Shown: positions 51,801-62,273 of the stretch, one piece after another
How positions within the stretch are numbered: position 1 is the first letter of the stretch
Layout: each line of letters opens with the position of its first letter
Assembly (NCBI GenBank): GCA_038380795.1
Contig: CM076279.1
Span: forward strand, 8,385,001 to 8,449,000
Origin: Pyrocephalus nanus
Lineage: Eukaryota; Chordata; Aves; Passeriformes; Tyrannidae
Length of the DNA stretch: 64,000 nucleotides
Direction: 5' to 3'
The notes under the pieces: model-generated
Seen by the model: the letters and a program-made list of their open reading frames with translations, nothing else
What the model was told of the DNA's origin: nothing
The model's database searches: none
Translations under genes and position numbers: made by a program

Positions 51801-52675
51801 ATGGCTTTAGGAATATCCAAAACATGGTCCTGAAGCTGAAGAAAGGAAAGTTTTTGTACCATTTCGTGGAGGTCCTTGCGTGCCCAGGAGGTAAGAACGA
51901 CGTGGATCCCCGGTCGCTCCGTGCATGTCTTCAGTCTCACAGGAAAGCAAAGCTGCCCTAAGGCAGCCACTTCACTTCATTCCTTCCTGATTCCCTTCTT
52001 AATAATCTCAAACCTCATTATTTAATGAAGGGTCCAGAACACCAGTTACAGGTTCTGGGTTGGCTCAGAAGTTGATTGGGTTTTCCAAAATTAGCCCCAG
52101 CGTTCCTGGCTCTCTTCTGAGCTGTCAGTCAGTGCTGGTGCAGCGCTGCCAAACCTCCCAGGAAATCACCTGAAATGGTGCTTGGCAAGGGCAAGGAAAG
52201 ACAAGATAATTAGGATCATAAAACCATGGAGAAGGCAGGGAAAGATTGTTGATATGGAAACCTCACTTCCATTAAGATGATGTTGATATCAGAGTCACTT
52301 GAGGTAAATACAAATTGTAACAGCAGGGGGGGGAGTTTATGTAAAGACAGGTGTGAGAAACGAGGAGAAATTTTTGTTTAACTCAAAATTCGTCACCCTT
52401 GCAGCTTTTACTGTTCCTTTTTTTTTCCCTAAGGGTGCCTCAATGGCAAAGGCCAGGCCCAGACTGAGGATGGCAAGCCAGACAGAGCCCTGCTTGCCCA
52501 GATGGAGGAGGTGTACGCTGCCATTCCCGTCCAGCTGCCAGAAACCAACCTGCACGTGCAGAAGGTGTACCAGGACTGGCTGGAGGGCATGGACTCCAAG
52601 AAGGCCCAGGAGACTTTGCACACCACATACAGTGCAGGGAATCAAACCACGAGCAGTTTGGACATCAAATGGTAA
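39825..52675 (+). CDS. NARF: NARF, nuclear prelamin A recognition factor (complete, 11 coding exons)
   Basis: Seen: exons 39825-39851, 40283-40363, 40712-40855, 41559-41691, 43168-43302, 46998-47116, 47930-48059, 48454-48526, 51080-51217, 51733-51890 and 52434-52675, all GT/AG, totalling 1380 nt for 459 residues plus TAA; human is about 456. The N-terminus [11 protein letters not shown] and C53-x2-C56-x2-C59 resemble an Fe-S site. Later come three [FeFe]-hydrogenase-type motifs: SACPGW (C172), [10 protein letters not shown] (C228) and [14 protein letters not shown] (C377, C381). The protein ends SSLDIKW. Known family: iron-only-hydrogenase-like proteins related to the cytosolic Fe-S assembly factor NARFL/CIAO3; NARF binds farnesylated prelamin A at the nuclear lamina and is not thought to make hydrogen. 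The start is the only ATG before the conserved MKC motif. Confidence 0.97.
41765..42045 (+). mobile_element. CR1 LINE 3' fragment
   Basis: 'gaaggggctacaagagagct', 'agatttagattggataccag', 'ggcacaggttgtccagaaaa', 'cccatggcagggggtgggac', then 'tcttccaacccaaaccattc'. In NARF intron 4, sense orientation. Confidence 0.92.
48832..48862 (+). repeat. Short imperfect tandem repeat (ttttgaaga)
   Basis: Three imperfect copies of a 10-11 base 'ttttgaagat' unit in NARF intron 8. No function is suggested. Confidence 0.8.
49728..50041 (-). mobile_element. CR1 LINE fragment
   Basis: Reverse-complement CR1: 'agaatctcctgaggtggaag', 'gatcaagtccaacccctggc', 'cctaaccctgccctgacaca' and 'tcttccccaggctgaacaga'. In NARF intron 8. 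Confidence 0.85.
51265..51450 (-). mobile_element. CR1 LINE fragment
   Basis: 'gtgatcacccagtccaactg', 'gggggattctgttccaggat' and 'ggtaaggaaagagttgctga' match a diverged antisense CR1 3' half, in NARF intron 9. Confidence 0.8.
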
Positions 52676-54745
52676 CAGAGGACAGGGCAGAGCTGTGCTG
52701 AGCCCTCGGGGTCAGCACGGGGACCCTCTATGCAACCACGGGCACTGAGCACAGCCAGGCTGTGAGAGAGGCCCTGCCCAGCTGGGGACTGTTCTGGGGA
52801 AGAACCATTGCTTTGCAGAACCAGAGAAGTCTCCAAAAGCCCAGGGTCCTGCCACTGTCATTTAACTTGTACCGTGTGTGTCGTTCCCTCTGTGGATTCC
52901 TTCATCCAAAAACGTGATCTTGCAAGGTACAGAAGCCCTGTGGGAGTGGAAGTGCTGATGAAGCTCCTCCATTCACTTCACAGCATGGGCTCCTCCAAGA
53001 GGGTGAGATGATTCCACTCCTCCTAGGTGTGCAATCCCTGGCACCACAGGAAAAGTCCACAGGAATTTCAGTATTGCTGCAGTTGGTGTGAAGTAACTCG
53101 GGATTTACTTGCCTTGCTAAAGAAAAAGCCCTTTAAAAGGACAAGTGAGTATATGAAGAGATGAAATGAATTTCTATATGCCTTGTATCCTTAATTCAGC
53201 AAAAAATACTCAGTTCTAAACTAGTCACCATTCCTTCCTGATGTAGTGTCTCAGGATGCTCCACAGAAACTGGGCCTGGGAAGCTGCTGCTGAATGGTTC
53301 CTTTAATATAGCTCCAAATAGGTTGGTTGGTACAAAAAGAAAACTTACTTTCCTTTTAAGTTTTTCTCAAAGCTTGCAGCCAGGAGGAGGAATGGGGCTG
53401 CTTTGGCTTCTCTCTCAGAGTGAAACATGCCCACATTGTTCTTTCATTTGTCTCCCATGTTGACAGACTGCTGCAAAAAACAACTTCCTGGGGTGCCTCT
53501 GAGGAGAAAGCCCTGAGCAATGTTTGTGAGCTCGTCAGAGTTAAGATACATCAGCATCATGAATTTTGGTGCACTTATTTTTTTAAGTATGTTGCAGAGT
53601 TTTCATTTAACAGCCACTGTAAAGTGCTGTTGGCATGCAAGCTTGTCTGCAGTGTCCTGAGTTGTCAGAGGGTTGTTCAAGAATGTGATGGACAAAAAGA
53701 AGATTAAACTCCTGCCAGACTTCCTCAGATTTTCCTGGTAACATCCAATTCACCATTGCAAAGTTCCAGCTTTCCTTGTCCAGCCTGAAAGTGTGGATGG
53801 GCTTTTTTTAATCATTTCATACAGTTTGAATCAATCTTCTTGTACGTTTCTTTAATATTACAACAGCTTGTGGGAGGAAGGTCCAATCCTGCAAAAACCT
53901 GGGTGTGTTTGAAATCCACATTTCACCTGAACCCAGTGGATGGGATAAAGCATCAGGGAAGGCAGTGCAAGCCCTGGCACTGCTGGAAAGGAGAGACACT
54001 CGAGTGTCACCCTGATGACAAGAAATAGTTCTCTGAACGTGAAGCTGTGATTAATTGCAGCCTCCACCTAAACTAGAAACCACTGCACTTGGAGGGATAT
54101 TTTCTTTCAAGTGCAGATGAATTTGATTACTGAATGCACACAATGAGATTATCCCCATGAATTAGCCCGAGTTGTCCCTTGTAATAAAAACGTGGTACTT
54201 AACGTGGTGCAATATCAGAACATCACCAGAAATCTACCTCTGTACAGGCAGGGAGGCCAGGAGTGGTGGGAAGAGCTGTGTGGAGCTGCAGCTGTGGCAA
54301 ATGTCTGCTAGAGAAAGATGGGGTGTTGCCTGACCTTTTGGAACAGATTTCTTTTAGGAGCAACATCCACCTCCTTCAGTCTGATTTTCTTTATCTGCCA
54401 CAATTTCCTCCAGAAACTCCCAACAGAATCATCATGTGCTGAGGTGTCCTGTTGTGTTTGTACAGGCCTGTTTCTCTGTATATATGGTTTGTAGCTGGAT
54501 GCATGTTTAAATTATATGGCTTCTGCTCTTTGTACAGTGTGCTTATTTTTTTATGTGGTACAAAAAAATGTGGAATGTTCCCTGAATGACACAAGAGCTG
54601 CCTTGTTCTGAGAGGAGACCCCTGAGCTGTTTGTGCAACCTCACAAATCCTCCTCAGGGGTGGGTCCCCCCTGTGCCCGTGGGGGACCCCAGGACGGGGC
54701 TGGGCAGTGGGGGAAGGAAATCTGTGGCTCAGTGTATAAAATAAA
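52676..54745 (+). other. NARF: NARF 3' UTR with two poly(A) signals
   Basis: After the TAA the sequence is non-coding. AATAAA occurs at 54183-54188 and again at 54740-54745, giving possible 3' UTRs of about 1.5 or 2.1 kb. The 95-codon open frame at 53420-53707 lies inside this interval and has no recognisable motif. Confidence 0.5.
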
Positions 54746-56288
54746 CCATTTCAGTTGGATCCACCATTTCTTCCATCTGCTCCAGTGTTTTAACCCACTG
54801 AGGCCGCAGTGTGAGGAGCTGTTGATTATTTGTCTGCTGCAGGATTGTTTTTAAAGGCAAGGAGGGCATCTAACTGAGCTTGTAGTGGCTACATGGAATG
54901 TCTATTCTCATTACTGACCTAAGTAACTGAGACTTTTCTTTCTTTTTTGATCAGCTTTTCTTTTACAAGACTTTCTGGAGTAAAACATTTGAGTTTTTTA
55001 AAGCCCTTTTCTTTCAAGTGCCAGTTGAAAAAGAAAGAAAATTTGTTTTCTTTCCCCCTCCACCTGCTTTCATTGAAATTTGAGGTATCAGAAAACCTCA
55101 TTGCAGCTTCATATACAGTGAAACACTTGCCTGAAGGTTTGATTCTAAACCTGCAGCTGGAGAGTGTTATTGTTGACAATAATGTTCCAGCTGGGGCACA
55201 TCTGTGGCACCAACAGTGCCTCAGCTGTTTGGGAGAGCTCTGGTCACAGCTACACCTCCAACTCTCATAAATGGAAGGAGAAAGTTGCCAGATTGCTGTG
55301 GGAAATGGTAATCTGCTCTCTAGAATTGTAAATTAATATATTGAATCACTGCAAGGCAGACAAGCCTCTATGGCTTTAAAGCTCTTGTGCCTGGGGAGAA
55401 GGATGAAACCGGTCTGTGAGGGCTGACTAATTACCCTGAAGTTACTGTATAGAGTTAATTAAAACCCTGGTGCTCAAGGAACAGTAAAATCCTTATTTGT
55501 GTGTGGCTTGATGCAACAAACAGCTGGGGGGATGAAAATTAGCCCTGACACAGACAAGGGATTTTCTATCAATGGGTTGGGTGAAAATGGAATGAATTTG
55601 AGCAAACATTTCCCTTGAGCAGCTGGGACCTGAACTTCCACCAAAGAATAAACTGATCTGAAAATGTTGTGTGGTTTTTTTCCAAGGGACAGTAGGGAAG
55701 GGTTAGCTGGGCAGAGGAGAAGGAGGAGGAGGAGCTGCTGGCACAGAGCAGGGCTGTTCCTGTCGCTGTGTAAACCAGAGCCTGGTGAGGAGAGGTTTGC
55801 AGGAGGGGAGACAGCCTTTGCAGGTGTCCTCAGCAACCCTGGAAATGAGGAGCAAACCCAGGGTGTGTCAGCAAAGCACAGGGAATACCCCTTTAAACTG
55901 TGCAGAATTCCATCTGTGACACCATCCCTGCTCGGAAACCACGGAATTCCTGCCATCATTTTCCAAAGGAGTAGTTGGGTGCAGCTGAAAAACAATGTCC
56001 AAATTCTGCACATTTACCTGCTGAAAGTCAAGTTTTCCACAGTGTAAATGCCTTTTTATCCTCCCCCCAAAACAACACTTCGTGTAAAACATCAGTAAAT
56101 TGTAATGGAATATCCAATTAAAACGTTATAATACTTATTGAAAGTCTTGTCCTTTTTGTCCAATGTCCATCCCATGAAAAGCGGGAGCAGCATCATAAAC
56201 GATCAAGTCAAAGACAGTCTCTGCATTGAGCTTTTTCCCAGCTGTGATGGGACCCCACGGAGCAGGGAAAAATCGGACTATTCCCGAC
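54746..56288. other. Intergenic region downstream of NARF
   Basis: No coding exon, RNA gene or clear transposable element was recognised. It includes a purine-rich 'ggagaaggaggaggagg' patch near 55716-55733. Open frames at 54947-55270 and 55664-56047 lack domain features. Confidence 0.5.
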
Positions 56289-56360
56289 AGGTTCTACCGA
56301 GATTTGAACTCGGATCGCTGGATTCAAAGTCCAGAGTGCTGACCATTACACCATAGAACC
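56289..56360 (-). tRNA. tRNA-Gln (anticodon TTG)
   Basis: The minus strand folds as a complete 72-nt cloverleaf. The acceptor GGTTCTA pairs with TAGAACC; the D-arm A box contains GGTGTAATGGTCAGC; the anticodon stem-loop CTGGACTTTGAATCCAG has TTG in the loop; the T arm has the B box GTTCAAATC. Discriminator base T. No intron. It differs from the neighbouring Gln(CTG) gene by a few bases, including one compensatory acceptor-stem pair. Confidence 0.97.
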
Positions 56361-56526
56361 AGGTGATACCTTGCTGCCCAGTGAGCCTGGACCATAAATC
56401 CATAGCCAACAAATCCCACTGGGAAAACCACCCTGCTCCTCCTGCCCTTGGGCCTGCAGTCACTGCAGGAATTTAACATGACCTAAATATCCATATTTAT
56501 CCCGCGTTTCTGCAGGATTGTCTTCA

Positions 56527-56875
56527 TAGAATCACAACATCGTTTTGGTTTGGGAGGGACCTTAAGGATAATCCAGTTCCACCCCCTGCCATGGGCAGGG
56601 ACACCTTCCACTAGACCAGGTTGCTCCAAGCCCCATCCAACCTGGCCTGGGACACTTCCAGGAATCCAGGGGCAGCCACAGCCTCTCTGGGCAACCTGTG
56701 CCAGGGCCTCACTGCCCTCGTAGTAAAAGATTTCTTCCTGATCCCTACTCTGAATCAACCCTCTTTTAGTTTCAAACATCACCCCCTGTCCTGTCATTCC
56801 ATACCCTGGTCCAAAGCTCCTCCCCACTCTGTAGGTACAGGAAGGCCACAATAAGGTCACCCCATAGTATAATGA
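56527..56875 (-). mobile_element. CR1 LINE 3' fragment
   Basis: Antisense 3' end with the tail 'atagaatcacaacatc', then 'ggtttgggagggaccttaag', 'ccctgccatgggcagggaca', 'ggcaacctgtgccagggcct', 'gatttcttcctgatccctac' and the body part 'catcaccccctgtcctgtca'. Lies between the two tRNA-Gln genes. Confidence 0.93.
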
Positions 56876-57307
56876 TGGCAGGAAGACATGGACAGTGGGG
56901 AACATCTGTTTTTAGGGACACACGGAATCCTTGTACCTGCCCTGGAGCTCAGCGCTGCCTCCGGCTTTGCTAATGCAGAATTTAGAATTGTGTTCCCTCA
57001 CAGCCTGTTCCCAGAGTAGAAATAAAAGGAACCACTGATGTCCCAGTGAGCTGTGACATGTCTGAAGTTCTTCAGTTAATTCCTGTCAGAATATACCAGC
57101 CTAGCTGCAATAAGTAATAGATACGGAAAAAAAATAAAACTAGGAAATTCTATGACTGTTTTCTCTTCCTCTTTCCCTTTCCATATGCTCTACAGGTAGC
57201 ACAGCAAGTCTGTAGTTCACGGCACTTCACCAATCCACGAGAAACACCTCCAACTCCTTTTCCACGATTTTCCCAGCAAGGAAATCTGCCCACGGACGAA
57301 AAAATTC

Positions 57308-57379
57308 AGGTTCCACCGAGATTTGAACTCGGATCGCTGGATTCAGAGTCCAGAGTGCTAACCATTACACCATGGAACC
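57308..57379 (-). tRNA. tRNA-Gln (anticodon CTG)
   Basis: A complete 72-nt minus-strand cloverleaf: acceptor GGTTCCA with TGGAACC, A box GGTGTAATGGTTAGC, anticodon arm CTGGACTCTGAATCCAG (CTG), B box GTTCAAATC, discriminator T. No intron. Together with the gene at 56289 it supplies both glutamine decoding tRNAs. Confidence 0.97.
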
Positions 57380-57759
57380 GCACATCTCGGGGCCCCGAGC
57401 CGCGCCTTCTGAGGGACACCGGCACAAAACACGACTGTCCCCACACATCAGTCGGGTTCTCCTCAGCTCACCCCGCTCAAAGCCCGAACACAGATTTTTT
57501 ACCACCACGTGCCCTGGCTTTTGCTTCACGTTTGCGTTCTCATTCTGCTGCCCTGCATGTCGTGCTGGGAATCTGCTGGCTGTGTTTGAGAGGGAGCAGC
57601 AGGGACCATTGTCACAGCCACTGGTTTAGTTTGCCAGGTTGTTTCCTCTCTTGGGACTGACTGACCAGTGTGTGGGTAACACAGCATTCATTTAAACAGG
57701 CAAGACGTGGAAAAACTACAGATGTACGTTTTTATGGCTATTTACAGGCCTAGTGGAGC

Positions 57760-58103
57760 AGGTCCAGCCAAAGCCATGAAGATGTTCCAGGGGCTGGAGC
57801 ACTTCTCCTATAAGGAAAGGCTGAGAGAGCTGGCATTGCTCAGCCTGGGAAAGAAAAGGCTCCAGGGAGACCTCATATATTTATCTTATATGAAAGATAA
57901 GGAAGAAACGTTTTAGTCTGAGGGTGGTGAGACACTGGCAAAGAGTGCCTGGAGAGCTGGTGGATGCCCAGTCCCTGCAGACATTCAAGGCCAGGTTGGA
58001 CGGGGCTCTGAGCAACCTGATCTGTCCCTGCCCCTGGCGGGGGTGTTGGACTGGATGGCCCTTAATGGTCCCTTCCAACCCAAACCCCCCTGTGAGTCCA
58101 TGG
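57760..58103 (+). mobile_element. CR1 LINE 3' fragment
   Basis: 'ggctggagcacttctcctat', 'aaggaaaggctgagagagct', 'ggcaaagagtgcctggagag', 'aaggccaggttggacggggc' and 'ggtcccttccaacccaaacc', with a short 'gtgagtccatgga' tail. Confidence 0.92.
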
Positions 58104-58310
58104 AACCATCAAATCGCGCTAGAAGAAAGGCTCTAAGCATCTCACCGTGCCGCGTTCTGTCCGTCCTTTACTCGCACCCGCTCCTCTGCCTGTGGTCGAG
58201 GTGGTTTAGCAAAAATAACTCCTCGCTCCACCACCGCTCCCACAGCCATAAATAACCGGTAGCGAGGACGGAGCCGACAGAACCAAGACGGAGGAAAAAA
58301 AAATTATAGC

Positions 58311-58382
58311 TAGCAGAGGATGGTTTCGATCCATCGACCTCTGGGTTATGGGCCCAGCACGCTTCCGCTGCGCCACTCTGCT
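58311..58382 (-). tRNA. Initiator tRNA-Met (anticodon CAT)
   Basis: The minus strand gives a full 72-nt initiator tRNA: it starts AGCAGAGTGGCGCAGCGGAA, has the anticodon arm CTGGGCCCATAACCCAG with CAT, and carries the diagnostic initiator T-arm GGATCGAAACCATCC, where elongator tRNAs have TTC. The A1-T72 end pair is also typical of eukaryotic initiator tRNA. It agrees with my memory of the vertebrate initiator sequence throughout. Confidence 0.98.
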
Positions 58383-58534
58383 GCTCCTGGAAACCTCCTC
58401 TTCCACACGGCATTACAACCACCTCCGTGACCAGCCCTCCCTCCATTCCCACAGCCGTGGAATCTCCGCTCCAGCGTGCCAGAGAGACACCTGAAATACA
58501 CCAGGAGCAACGGCCATCAACTAAACTACCTGAC

Positions 58535-58735
58535 GTTCCACCTCAACAAGAGCAAGGGCTTCTTTACGCTGAGGGTGGCAGAGCCCTGGAAGAGGAGCCC
58601 CAAGGAGTCGTGGAGTGTCCTCTGCATTCCTGTGCCACCCACTCCAGGTGACCCTGCCCTGCCAGGGGGGTTGCACTGGGGGCGATCCCCCACAGGCCCC
58701 TTCCAACCCGAGCGATTCCGTGAAATAGCAACAAA
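58535..58735 (+). mobile_element. CR1 LINE 3' fragment (diverged)
   Basis: 'gggcttctttacgctgaggg', 'tggcagagccctggaagagg', 'ccaggtgaccctgccctgcc' and 'aggccccttccaacccgagc', with the tail 'gattccgtga'. A CpG-rich older copy just upstream of the U6 control region. Confidence 0.75.
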
Positions 58736-58942
58736 CGGCTTCAACTACCAACGTTTCGCCGCAGGGGATAGATGTGAACTAATTTAAGCACAAACCACCG
58801 ATATATCTATCACCACGGAAAGCTGTACCACTGCCGGCCGCGCAGAGCCCGCCGCTGCCCTCAGCTCAGCCACACGCTATGGAGAACGGACGAGCCGTGA
58901 GGAGCCGCCGGGGGCCGCCCCGCCCCAGAGGCCTTTGCGCTT

Positions 58943-58969
58943 ATTTGCATACAGCGGCATCATTTGCAT
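58943..58969 (+). promoter_or_regulatory. U6 distal sequence element: two octamers
   Basis: ATTTGCAT occurs twice, at 58943-58950 and 58962-58969, about 226 and 207 bp before the U6 start. This is the usual position and motif of the Oct-1-binding distal element of vertebrate snRNA genes. Confidence 0.85.
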
Positions 58970-59102
58970 AAATTGAGGCGCTAGATTTGGGCTCTGTTTT
59001 TCCAATTCCCACCTCCTCCCACCCCTCCCGACCCGAGGTACGGCCGAGGGGGTTTGTGCTACAGTCGCTGCACCAGCACCCCCGGTTCGTCCCACTGCCG
59101 GG

Positions 59103-59146
59103 CTCACCCTGACCTTGCGGGGCGGGGTTTCCCGGGGTACAAATAG
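59103..59146 (+). promoter_or_regulatory. U6 proximal sequence element and TATA-like box
   Basis: 'ctcaccctgaccttgcgg' at 59103-59120 (about -66 to -49) fits the proximal sequence element. 'tacaaatag' at 59138-59146 (about -31 to -23) sits where the TATA box of type 3 polymerase III promoters lies. The box is weak but correctly spaced. Confidence 0.75.
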
Positions 59147-59168
59147 CGGCGGAGCCACCTTGAGATTC

Positions 59169-59174
59169 GTGCTC

Positions 59175-59225
<51 letters not shown>

Positions 59226-59275
59226 GGCCCCTGCGCAAGGATGACACGCAAATTCGTGAAGCGTTCCATATTTTT
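59169..59275 (+). ncRNA. RNU6: U6 spliceosomal snRNA (RNU6), intact gene
   Basis: A full 107-nt match to vertebrate U6 from memory: 5' stem-loop GTGCTCGCTTCGGCAGCAC, the ATACAGAGA box that pairs with the 5' splice site, the catalytic AGCATGGCCCCTGCGCAAGG region with its AGC triad, and the 3' end GTTCCATATTTTT, whose T-run is the terminator. No mismatch was seen. With octamers, proximal element and TATA-like box correctly placed upstream, it looks like an expressed gene rather than one of the many U6 pseudogenes. Confidence 0.97.
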
Positions 59276-60071
59276 CTCCATCCCCACTACTGGAATTTCT
59301 CGCTATTTCCTTCTCGTCTCCCCAAAAGGCTTTTCTTTTCGTGCAGGTTGTCACAAGCAAAGCCAACCATCTGGCTGGCTTGAATCCTTCACCAGAAGTT
59401 CGACCGTGTGATCTCTGCTCATCACAAGAAACAGCCGGGATTCCTGCAGGTCCTATAATTCACCTTCTTTCTCCACACTGTGGGATCTCACTCCGTGGGA
59501 TTCAGGGCTGGCTACCAAAAGAACGCGGGAAGATCTGGCAAAAACAGCAGCGCTGAAGGCACGGGTACAATCCAGAGCCACCAGGGGCCAAACAACTCGA
59601 GCTCCTTTGTCTAGAGGGGGTGTGTAGGAAAGCACTGAATCGATACGGATTCTGTCTCTCAAACACCTGCAGCTATTGCAAGGAAAAGGAGGGTTATTTT
59701 TAGAAGGCCTTTCATGAAGAGGCAGTGCCTTTCGTGCCTTTGCCGTTGGGAATTTTGTTTCTATTCAGCCTGAATCCTGTGATGGAGCGAGTGAAGCTGA
59801 ACGAGGTGGATGCTTTTTGAAAGGGAAAGCAGAACAGAGGCAGATGGTGAGGGGGAGAAAGTAAAAATAGGAAACACGAAACAAATATATTGTCAGAGAT
59901 GCCATTTTTCTCTAGTAAAAATGTATTTGCTTACTGGTTTGTTTGAATGTTCAGCATCTTTTTTTTTTTTTTTAACTGTGTATTTTCTGCATCAAAAGCT
60001 TTATTGCATGTTAGGTACCACACAGTGTAACTGAGTTGCTTTTTAATATAAAAATTACTAATTCTTCACAG

Positions 60072-60164
60072 ATATGATGATAACATCGATGAAAGACTCA
60101 AGCTATGAAGCTCATGTGAAAGAATTTAAATGTGATGAATCATCTCCAGCAGTGATCAATAAAT
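60072..60164 (+). CDS. Orphan candidate exon 1 of an unidentified gene
   Basis: A 93-bp block flanked by a good acceptor (branch-like 'tactaat', then 'tcttcacag') and a strong donor T|GTAAGA. One frame is open throughout (2+90+1 nt) and reads through SSYEAHVKEFKCDESS and PAVINK. Its end phase joins the exon candidate at 62233 without a stop, making W at the junction. I do not recognise the protein and found no upstream start exon. It could be a real exon of an unlisted gene, an exon of an alternative transcript of the downstream zinc-finger-like gene, or chance. Confidence 0.35.
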
Positions 60165-62232
60165 GTAAGAAATCCTACTTGGGTATTACTTGGTTTACAT
60201 GGATCAAGGTGGAGTAAAATGCAGGTTTTGCTAAACTTCATTTTTCTTAAAACCTTTTGGAATAAAACAGTTCCTGAGTTGTATCATGAAAGCCCAAATG
60301 ACTGTGAGCTCACTTTGGAAATGAGCTGTTGGAAAGCTGAGTGTCAATTTATCTTTTATAACCTGTTCTTAACAAATTGGTACGCTCTGAAAGTTCATTA
60401 AGGACTTCAACACAAGCAAAGACTCTTGCTGGAATGAATTCTGTTGGGATAAAATTTGTGGTTTGCAGCTTTATTATCATTTCTATTATTAAATAGTTGC
60501 CACTGATTCTGTTTCAGGTTAGAAAGGGACTGGTTAAAGCTATGAAAGAGGAGAGTTTGTCTTTGGGGGGTTATTAATGTCACTGCTGTGCTGTGTTTTC
60601 AATGGGGTGTCAGCATTCCACTGGAACATGGAAATATGGGACTCTGTGCCGGTGTCACAGATCCCTTTTTGCCTAGAAATAACACTTTTGTAACAAATGG
60701 CTCAGAGAGCCAAGGGAAGACTCCCTGCAGGAGAACATTATGAAACCCAACATATCAAGAGGTGTCTGAAAGGGGTTCAGTTCATGGAGTGCCAGTCTTC
60801 CCACTCCTGCTTAATGGAACGCTTTGGATTGACACTCTTGTCTTCAAAGCCTTTAAATAACAGATAACTGGAAGCTGGGAGAACATCCCAGTTCCACGAC
60901 TGAGCTTCCCATGCATTCTGCAAACAGGAAACTTGGCTGGATCAGCTTGGGCTCTGCTGCAGAGATAAATTAATTACAGTATGAAGAAATCTGCACTGGC
61001 ATTGCCAGGGAGCAGCTTCTCAATCCCATCTCACAAATACTTCTAAAACAGGAGACAAATGGGGTATTTAAACACATTTCTGGGTTTACTGATGGCTCTT
61101 CTAGCAACACAGGGCATTTTATAGTGAAAATGATGCTCCAGGAGGCAGAAGGCTTGTGGAGTTTGTGAGGTCCATTACTGCTGTGTGCAGAGCTGGGAGC
61201 TAAATTTGGGAGCTCAAAGATGAGATGTTTGCCCTGGAAATGAATGAAGCAACAGTAAAATATTCATCAGCAGAAGGGTGATAGCACAGCCAGGATTTTC
61301 AGTTGATGGAAGAAGAGAGAGAGAGTGAGTTAAAGTAATGCAATGATTTCAAGAGAAACAGGAACTTGAAGCACACAACAGCTTTTGGTGGTTCACACAG
61401 TTCTGTTATTTGGAATGTGAATCTATTTATACAGACAATAACTATATTTGTGAAGGAAAACAGAAGAAATGAGTGCGAAAAGCCTCTTAATAGTCCTGTT
61501 TACTTGCAAACAGTAACAGTAAGTATTTTACAGAAATAATGGTAAATGAGAAGGAATTATCTCATATTTCAATGAAAGAGTGAGGTATTCTTTTTATATA
61601 CATATATCACTGAGAATTTGGGCTATTTTGAGAGAAGCTGTAATTATGCCACAATAATCTTTTAAAACTTACTTCTCTATAAACTCACACAGTAAACTGT
61701 GCCATGAAAATCTGCTCACGTGCCGTAGCTGTAAATGAAACAAAGACTGAAATAGAGATTTCAGGACATGTTGGCTTTTTTTCTTCAGTTCTTTATTTTC
61801 AAGTTATGTGAATGTTGGACACCAAGCAAAATCAAAATTGTTTTGGTTATTCAGCTCATTCAGCAGATTGACATAAATGTTTCTTATCAGCCTTCAGTCA
61901 CATCCCAGTTCTTGAGCCAACCTGTTACTGTGACTCTACCAAAACCAACAGCAGAAATGAAAACAAAACAAAACAAATGACTTTCCATCTCTTGTTTAGA
62001 TAAAATTATCCATAAATATTGCCAGCTGCTGGTCTGCGTTTTTATTTGTTTATTCAAAAATGCAATGTGTGTCCAGGAGCTAGTGTGATGCAGCCTGTGT
62101 GCACTTCACTGCTAACACACTGTGACAGCAGGGAGTCCACATTTACGCTGCATTTCCCTTCTCTTTGTGTCACCGATTTAGTATTTTAACAGGTAAGTCA
62201 CGCTTCAAATTTTTATTTTTTTTTCTCTTTAG

Positions 62233-62273
62233 GGGACGATTCCAATTTTGTCTCTGACTTGGCCTTTAAGAAG
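62233..62273 (+). CDS. Orphan candidate exon 2 of an unidentified gene
   Basis: A 41-bp block after 'ttttttttctctttag' and before AAG|GTAAGA, both strong splice signals. In the phase set by the block at 60072 it reads WDDSNFVSDLAFKK and ends on a codon boundary. No domain is recognised. Joining it to the acceptor at 63639 would give an in-phase frame that stops at 63726, different from the frame of the zinc-finger-like start there. Confidence 0.35.

Noticed and set aside
53420..53707. A 95-codon open frame downstream of NARF
   Set aside because: It lies in the NARF 3' UTR upstream of both poly(A) signals and has no protein family signature.
59769..59846. A splice-flanked 78-bp open block after U6
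   Set aside because: It ends on a codon boundary and cannot join the exon candidate at 60072 in an open frame; probably chance splice-like sites.
61768..61980. A 70-codon plus-strand open frame with a pyrimidine-rich lead-in
   Set aside because: No recognisable motif, ends in a low-complexity K/Q tail, and no matching partner exon.
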